From NCBI GenBank assembly GCA_002381225.1, contig DFSS01000037.1:8762-17729 (forward strand): DNA of 8,968 nt, read 5' to 3'. The translations under genes and the position numbers were made by a program. Below are positions 5,645 to 8,968 of this stretch, piece by piece. The first letter of the stretch is position 1; every line of letters begins with the position of its first letter. This stretch comes from Flavobacteriales bacterium UBA3431 (lineage in GTDB: Bacteria > Bacteroidota > Bacteroidia > Flavobacteriales > Schleiferiaceae). Below the pieces are notes generated by a model. That model was not told where the DNA came from. It saw nothing but the letters and a program-made list of their open reading frames with translations, and did no database searches.

Positions 5645-7945
5645 ATGAAGCGCTTTTTCCTCATTGTGTTCGCCTTTTTGGCGGTGCTTCCCGATGGGAT
5701 GGCGCAAGGCATTCCTGTGGGAACATGGCGCGCACACTTTCCGCTTCGGGCTACGCACAGTGTCGCCTTGCTTGCCGAGGACGTGCTGGTGGCCAGCCCG
5801 TATGGCCTGTTGTTGTATGACCCCGTCGATAAAGTGACGACCGCCGCGACCGTGGTGGAGGGATTGAGCGATGTGGACTTGACCTGTGCCGAAGCCTCGC
5901 CCTCGGGTCAAAGGGCCCTCCTCGGATACAGCGATGGGGGACTGGACATCTGGTCACATCAGGATGTACGCCGAATTGGGGACATTCCTCAAAGCGGCGC
6001 CTATCCGGGACAATCGGCGATTCGAGCGGTGGTGTTTGCCAGTGAACAGCGCGCATTTGCGGCCACAGGATTCGGTATCGTTGAATTGAATTTGACCTAT
6101 GGCGTGGTTCAAGGCACGTACCTCCTTCGGGCAGATGGCGGCACAACCCCTGCGTATGATTTGAGTATTGAAGGTGATAGCCTGTTTGCGGCCACGGCTT
6201 CGGGCCTTTGGGCAGTGTCATTGAGCGACCCCTTGTACCTCCCGGCCTCCTGGGTGCCACACCCCCGTTGGAAGGATCAGCCGCTCACTCACCTCGCCGT
6301 TCATCAAGGCCGTTTTTTGGTCCAGCCTGAAGGATCCCTGGACGTTTGGTTCGGCCATGCGGGGAACTGGACAATCGTGCCCTTGGATACGGCGAATCAA
6401 CCTGTTGTGCGCCGCCTACGGGCCCGTCCATCAGGATTTTTGGTCGTGCGTTCTTACGGGGTCACGGAAGTGAACCTCGATGCCAGCGTGGGCCCCACGG
6501 TGTCCTCGGGATTTGGCAACAATACCGGCTTCAATCCCTTTGATGCGGCGGTGGATGCCACAGGAACTTTGTACGTGGCCAACTTGGGCCGCGGACTCAC
6601 CTTCATCGATAACCCGGACTATGCGCAGCACCGCGCTGTCCAAGATCCCCAATCTGCCCAAGCCTATGCGCTGGAGGGAGGGCCTGTGGGCCTGAATGTT
6701 TTGACGGGAGCGGTGGACGCCACGTGGACGGCAACCTATACCAACGAAGGCATTCTCCATTTTGACGGCCTCCGTTGGACGGCTATTCAGGAAAGTGCAT
6801 TGGGGGGCGCCAAAGACATTTTAGACATCCAATTTGACCCGAGTGATGCCACGCATTGGTTTGCGGCGAGCTGGGGCAAGGGGGTGTTGGAATTTTCGGG
6901 CGATCAGCTTGTCCAAATTTGGAACCAGAGCAATTCCAGCTTGCAAACGGCGGCGGGTTCAGGCCCTTCGGATGTGCGGACAGGTGGCCTCTGCTGGGGC
7001 CAGGACGGGGCCTTGTGGGTCAGCAACGCCCTTTCTGCCCAGCCCCTACACCGATATGATCCTACCACGCAGCAATGGCAGGGCTATTCGGCGGGAAGCT
7101 TCAATGGGGAATCGGTCAAAACCCTCCTCCAGGACGAAGACGGCGTCTTTTGGCTGCAGTCCCGTACCGAGGGGTGGATGGCCATTCAGGTTTCGGGATC
7201 GAGCACCTCGACGCGGCGATTGACCCGGGGCCCCGGGAGCGGAAACCTCCCAAGCACCTCGGTGCCAGCCGCCGTATTTGACCACGATGGAGAGCTGTGG
7301 TTGGGGACGAGCGATGGCTTGATGGTGTGTTTTTCCCCGTACAATGCGTTCAATGGCAAAAGCATAGATGCGCAGTACCTCCTCGTCGCAGAGAATGGCA
7401 TCAATCAGCGGGTGCTGAATGGACAGAACATCTTGAGTATGGCGCTGGATGGGGCGAATCGAAAGTGGATTGGCACAGCCGATGCGGGGGTCTTTTTACT
7501 CTCAGCCGATGGCTTGGAAACCATCCACCATTTCACGGCGGAAAACAGTCCATTGCTGAGCAATCGGGTGCAATCCATCTATGTCGACCCGGAGACCGGT
7601 GAGGTCTACTTTGGAACCAACCGAGGCCTTTTGTCCTACCGCGCCACGGCCACGCAATCGGCCGCCTCCTACGCGGGGATCGAAGTCTTCCCCAATCCGC
7701 TAAAGCCCGAGGATTTTGGACCCATGTCTGTCCGCGGACTCGTCCCCGAAAGCTATGTGAAAGTCACCAACACCAACGGACGGCTGCTCTATGAAGGGTA
7801 TGCCACCGGGGGACAATTCACCTGGGACACCTACAGCCTTTCCGGGGAGCGGGCGCCGTCGGGTATCTACTTGTTTTGGATTACGGACCCACTTGGAACC
7901 CAGACTGCGGTGGTTCAGGGGGTGATCGTTCGCGGAAACCCATGA
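5645..7945 (+). CDS. porZ: Type IX secretion surface protein PorZ
   Basis: PorZ is an outer-surface component of the type IX secretion attachment complex with PorU, PorV and PorQ; in Porphyromonas gingivalis it is linked to anionic LPS handling during cargo attachment. The 766-residue protein has a signal peptide (about residues 1-21, ending DGMAQ). It then has a two-propeller region with repeated blade strands, for example GTLYVANLGRGL (307-318), GALWVSN (455-461), DGELWLGTSDGL (548-559), RKWIGTADAGVF (606-617) and GEVYFGTNRGLL (652-663). The last 90 residues (676-766) form a type IX-type C-terminal domain with FPNPL, VKVTNTNGRLLYEG and GIYLFWITD. The ATG at 5645 is chosen because it gives a clean signal peptide; an upstream in-frame ATG at 5630 would lengthen its N-region. 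The stop overlaps the recO start (ATGA). Generic propeller proteins are the alternative, but the C-terminal region strongly resembles PorZ. Confidence 0.9.
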   Translation: MKRFFLIVFAFLAVLPDGMAQGIPVGTWRAHFPLRATHSVALLAEDVLVASPYGLLLYDPVDKVTTAATVVEGLSDVDLTCAEASPSGQRALLGYSDGGLDIWSHQDVRRIGDIPQSGAYPGQSAIRAVVFASEQRAFAATGFGIVELNLTYGVVQGTYLLRADGGTTPAYDLSIEGDSLFAATASGLWAVSLSDPLYLPASWVPHPRWKDQPLTHLAVHQGRFLVQPEGSLDVWFGHAGNWTIVPLDTANQPVVRRLRARPSGFLVVRSYGVTEVNLDASVGPTVSSGFGNNTGFNPFDAAVDATGTLYVANLGRGLTFIDNPDYAQHRAVQDPQSAQAYALEGGPVGLNVLTGAVDATWTATYTNEGILHFDGLRWTAIQESALGGAKDILDIQFDPSDATHWFAASWGKGVLEFSGDQLVQIWNQSNSSLQTAAGSGPSDVRTGGLCWGQDGALWVSNALSAQPLHRYDPTTQQWQGYSAGSFNGESVKTLLQDEDGVFWLQSRTEGWMAIQVSGSSTSTRRLTRGPGSGNLPSTSVPAAVFDHDGELWLGTSDGLMVCFSPYNAFNGKSIDAQYLLVAENGINQRVLNGQNILSMALDGANRKWIGTADAGVFLLSADGLETIHHFTAENSPLLSNRVQSIYVDPETGEVYFGTNRGLLSYRATATQSAASYAGIEVFPNPLKPEDFGPMSVRGLVPESYVKVTNTNGRLLYEGYATGGQFTWDTYSLSGERAPSGIYLFWITDPLGTQTAVVQGVIVRGNP

Positions 7946-8655
7946 GCACTCATAGCGTTCAAGCGCTGATGCTCGGCAAAATCGCCTATGGCGACAAAGC
8001 GCATATCCTCAAACTTTGGACCCGCCCCTTTGGCATTCAATCCTACATGGTGCACAGTGTTCGCAGCGGCCGTTCGGGCTGGCGCCCTGCTCTTCTCTTG
8101 CCCATGACGGCCCTCGAAGCCGTGGTGACGCACCGCGACAAAGGGCAATTGGAAAAAATCTCCGAGGTTCGGGCCACTCCGCTCTGGAACCACATTCAAC
8201 GCGACCCAGTGGGGCAAACATTGTGCTTGTTTGCTGCGGAGGTCTTATTGAAAACGCTCAAAGCAGGAGATAGCACCCCGGACTTTTACGATGATGTCGT
8301 GGAGATGTTGGCCCGCTGGGATCAGCCCGGGACGTCCTGGGCTATGGCCGCGGTAGAACTCTTGGCATTGGTCGCACACCACTTGGGCTTTGCGTTAGAC
8401 CCCTCCCATTATGTGGAGGGCTGGGCATTTGATTTGCGTGAAGGACTCTGCGCCCCGGCCCCATTGCTCCATCCCGAGGGGCTCTCCCCGGAGGCAACTG
8501 GGGCGCTGATGCGCTGGTTCTCGGATCCGCGTTTGGTCCCGGCAAAGGGCCTCCGCCAAGAACTTCTCGACGGATTACTGACCGGCTTGCGCTGGCACCA
8601 TTCGAGCATGGGAGAAATCCACAGCTTGGAGATTCTTCGGGGTCTTTCGGCCTGA
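7942..8655 (+). CDS. recO: DNA repair protein RecO
   Basis: RecO helps load RecA onto SSB-coated single-stranded DNA and anneals strands in the RecF(O)R gap-repair pathway. The 237-residue product has the expected N-terminal OB-fold, about residues 5-80, with VQALMLGKIAYGDKAHILKL, FGIQSYMVHSV and the PMTALEAVV strand. A helical C-terminal domain follows, including LCLFAAEVLLKTLK (94-107) and AAVELLALVAHHLGFALDP (136-154). The length is normal. There is no four-cysteine zinc motif, as in many RecO proteins outside the Deinococcus type. The reading frame is open further upstream inside porZ, but the ATG at 7942, in the ATGA overlap, matches the family N-terminus. Translation is probably coupled to porZ. 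The stop is 7 bp from the stop of the convergent DUF4837 gene. Confidence 0.93.
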   Translation: MSTHSVQALMLGKIAYGDKAHILKLWTRPFGIQSYMVHSVRSGRSGWRPALLLPMTALEAVVTHRDKGQLEKISEVRATPLWNHIQRDPVGQTLCLFAAEVLLKTLKAGDSTPDFYDDVVEMLARWDQPGTSWAMAAVELLALVAHHLGFALDPSHYVEGWAFDLREGLCAPAPLLHPEGLSPEATGALMRWFSDPRLVPAKGLRQELLDGLLTGLRWHHSSMGEIHSLEILRGLSA

Positions 8656-8662
8656 TTGGGCC

Positions 8663-8968
8663 TTACTGAAGGCGCACGGAGCGCAGCGAGGACTCGAGCT
8701 CCATCATCACTTTGCGCTTCTTCATGCTTGGCGCATAGACCAAATAGGTCAAATTCAAGATACGCCCTTGTACTTCGTCGATGTAGGAATACGTGACAAA
8801 TGGACCGCCCCCAAAACCGCCTTCGGTACGAAATTGACCCCGAGACAAGTAGGCGAAGGTGCCTCCAAGGGATTCATAGGCTTGAACCACGGGAATGCGG
8901 GGCTCGATGGCGAGGTGGCTTCCATCTTGGGTGCCTTCAAAGTAGCGGACCAACAGCTCATTTTGGCG
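8663..8968 (-). CDS. DUF4837 family protein, C-terminal part
   Basis: The reading frame stays open to the right edge, so only the last 101 residues are visible and the start lies outside the window. The segment GGGPFVTYSYIDE (53-65 of the visible part), then LVYAPSMKKRKVMMELESSL (76-95), matches my recollection of the C-terminal end of DUF4837 proteins. These are Bacteroidota proteins of about 300-350 residues, usually lipoproteins, of unknown function. An in-frame TTG at 8953 is not a believable start because it falls inside the conserved domain. No function can be given. The gene converges on recO with only 7 bp between the stops, so it is not part of the porZ-recO transcript. Confidence 0.8.
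   Translation of the reverse strand, partial: RQNELLVRYFEGTQDGSHLAIEPRIPVVQAYESLGGTFAYLSRGQFRTEGGFGGGPFVTYSYIDEVQGRILNLTYLVYAPSMKKRKVMMELESSLRSVRLQ

Noticed and set aside
5751..6260. Minus-strand open frame of 169 codons opposite porZ
   Set aside because: It is rich in Arg, Pro and His and lies entirely within the propeller-coding part of porZ, so it is a shadow frame.
8672..8684. GCGC-GCGC short inverted repeat after recO as a terminator
   Set aside because: The stem is only 4 bp, has no T-run, and lies inside the DUF4837 coding end, so it is well within chance.

Overview
The window looks like a chromosomal core-genome segment from a member of the Bacteroidota, most likely a flavobacteria-like (Flavobacteriales or relative) gliding or type IX secretion lineage. 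The evidence is the presence of gldH, porZ, a DUF4837 gene and a Bacteroidota-style PSP1/RicT gene, the lack of Shine-Dalgarno sequences before the starts, and a TAnnTTTG-like promoter element. The DNA is fairly GC-rich by eye, which is unusual but not unknown for this group. I see no transposase, phage, CRISPR, tRNA or rRNA signal.

Layout. Positions 1-141 hold no recognisable gene, only small palindromes and an imperfect inverted repeat. Positions 142-5489 carry five tightly packed minus-strand genes, in transcription order ricT/PSP1 (5489-4272), gldH (4291-3812), a class A penicillin-binding protein (3810-1528), scoA (1517-816) and scoB (804-142). Junctions are a 20-nt overlap or gaps of 1-11 nt, so this reads as one operon. 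Positions 5490-5644 are a divergent promoter region with a strong hairpin and a near-identical motif directly before the two start codons. Positions 5645-8655 are the plus-strand pair porZ-recO, joined by an ATGA overlap. A minus-strand DUF4837 gene enters from the right edge and ends 7 bp from the recO stop.

How the genes fit together. Both sides of the divergent promoter carry type IX secretion/gliding functions: GldH, a gliding lipoprotein, on the left and PorZ, a surface component of the secretion attachment complex, on the right. The left operon adds peptidoglycan synthesis and, at its end, both subunits of a 3-oxoacid CoA-transferase for ketone-body or acetoacetate metabolism. The right operon adds the recombination mediator RecO. 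All genes appear intact except the DUF4837 gene, which is cut by the window edge.

I did not find a clearly new biological system. The most interesting points are the paired start-proximal promoter motif, which suggests leaderless transcripts, the hairpin in the divergent promoter, and the cysteine-rich, Gly/Arg-tailed RicT protein next to a gliding gene.
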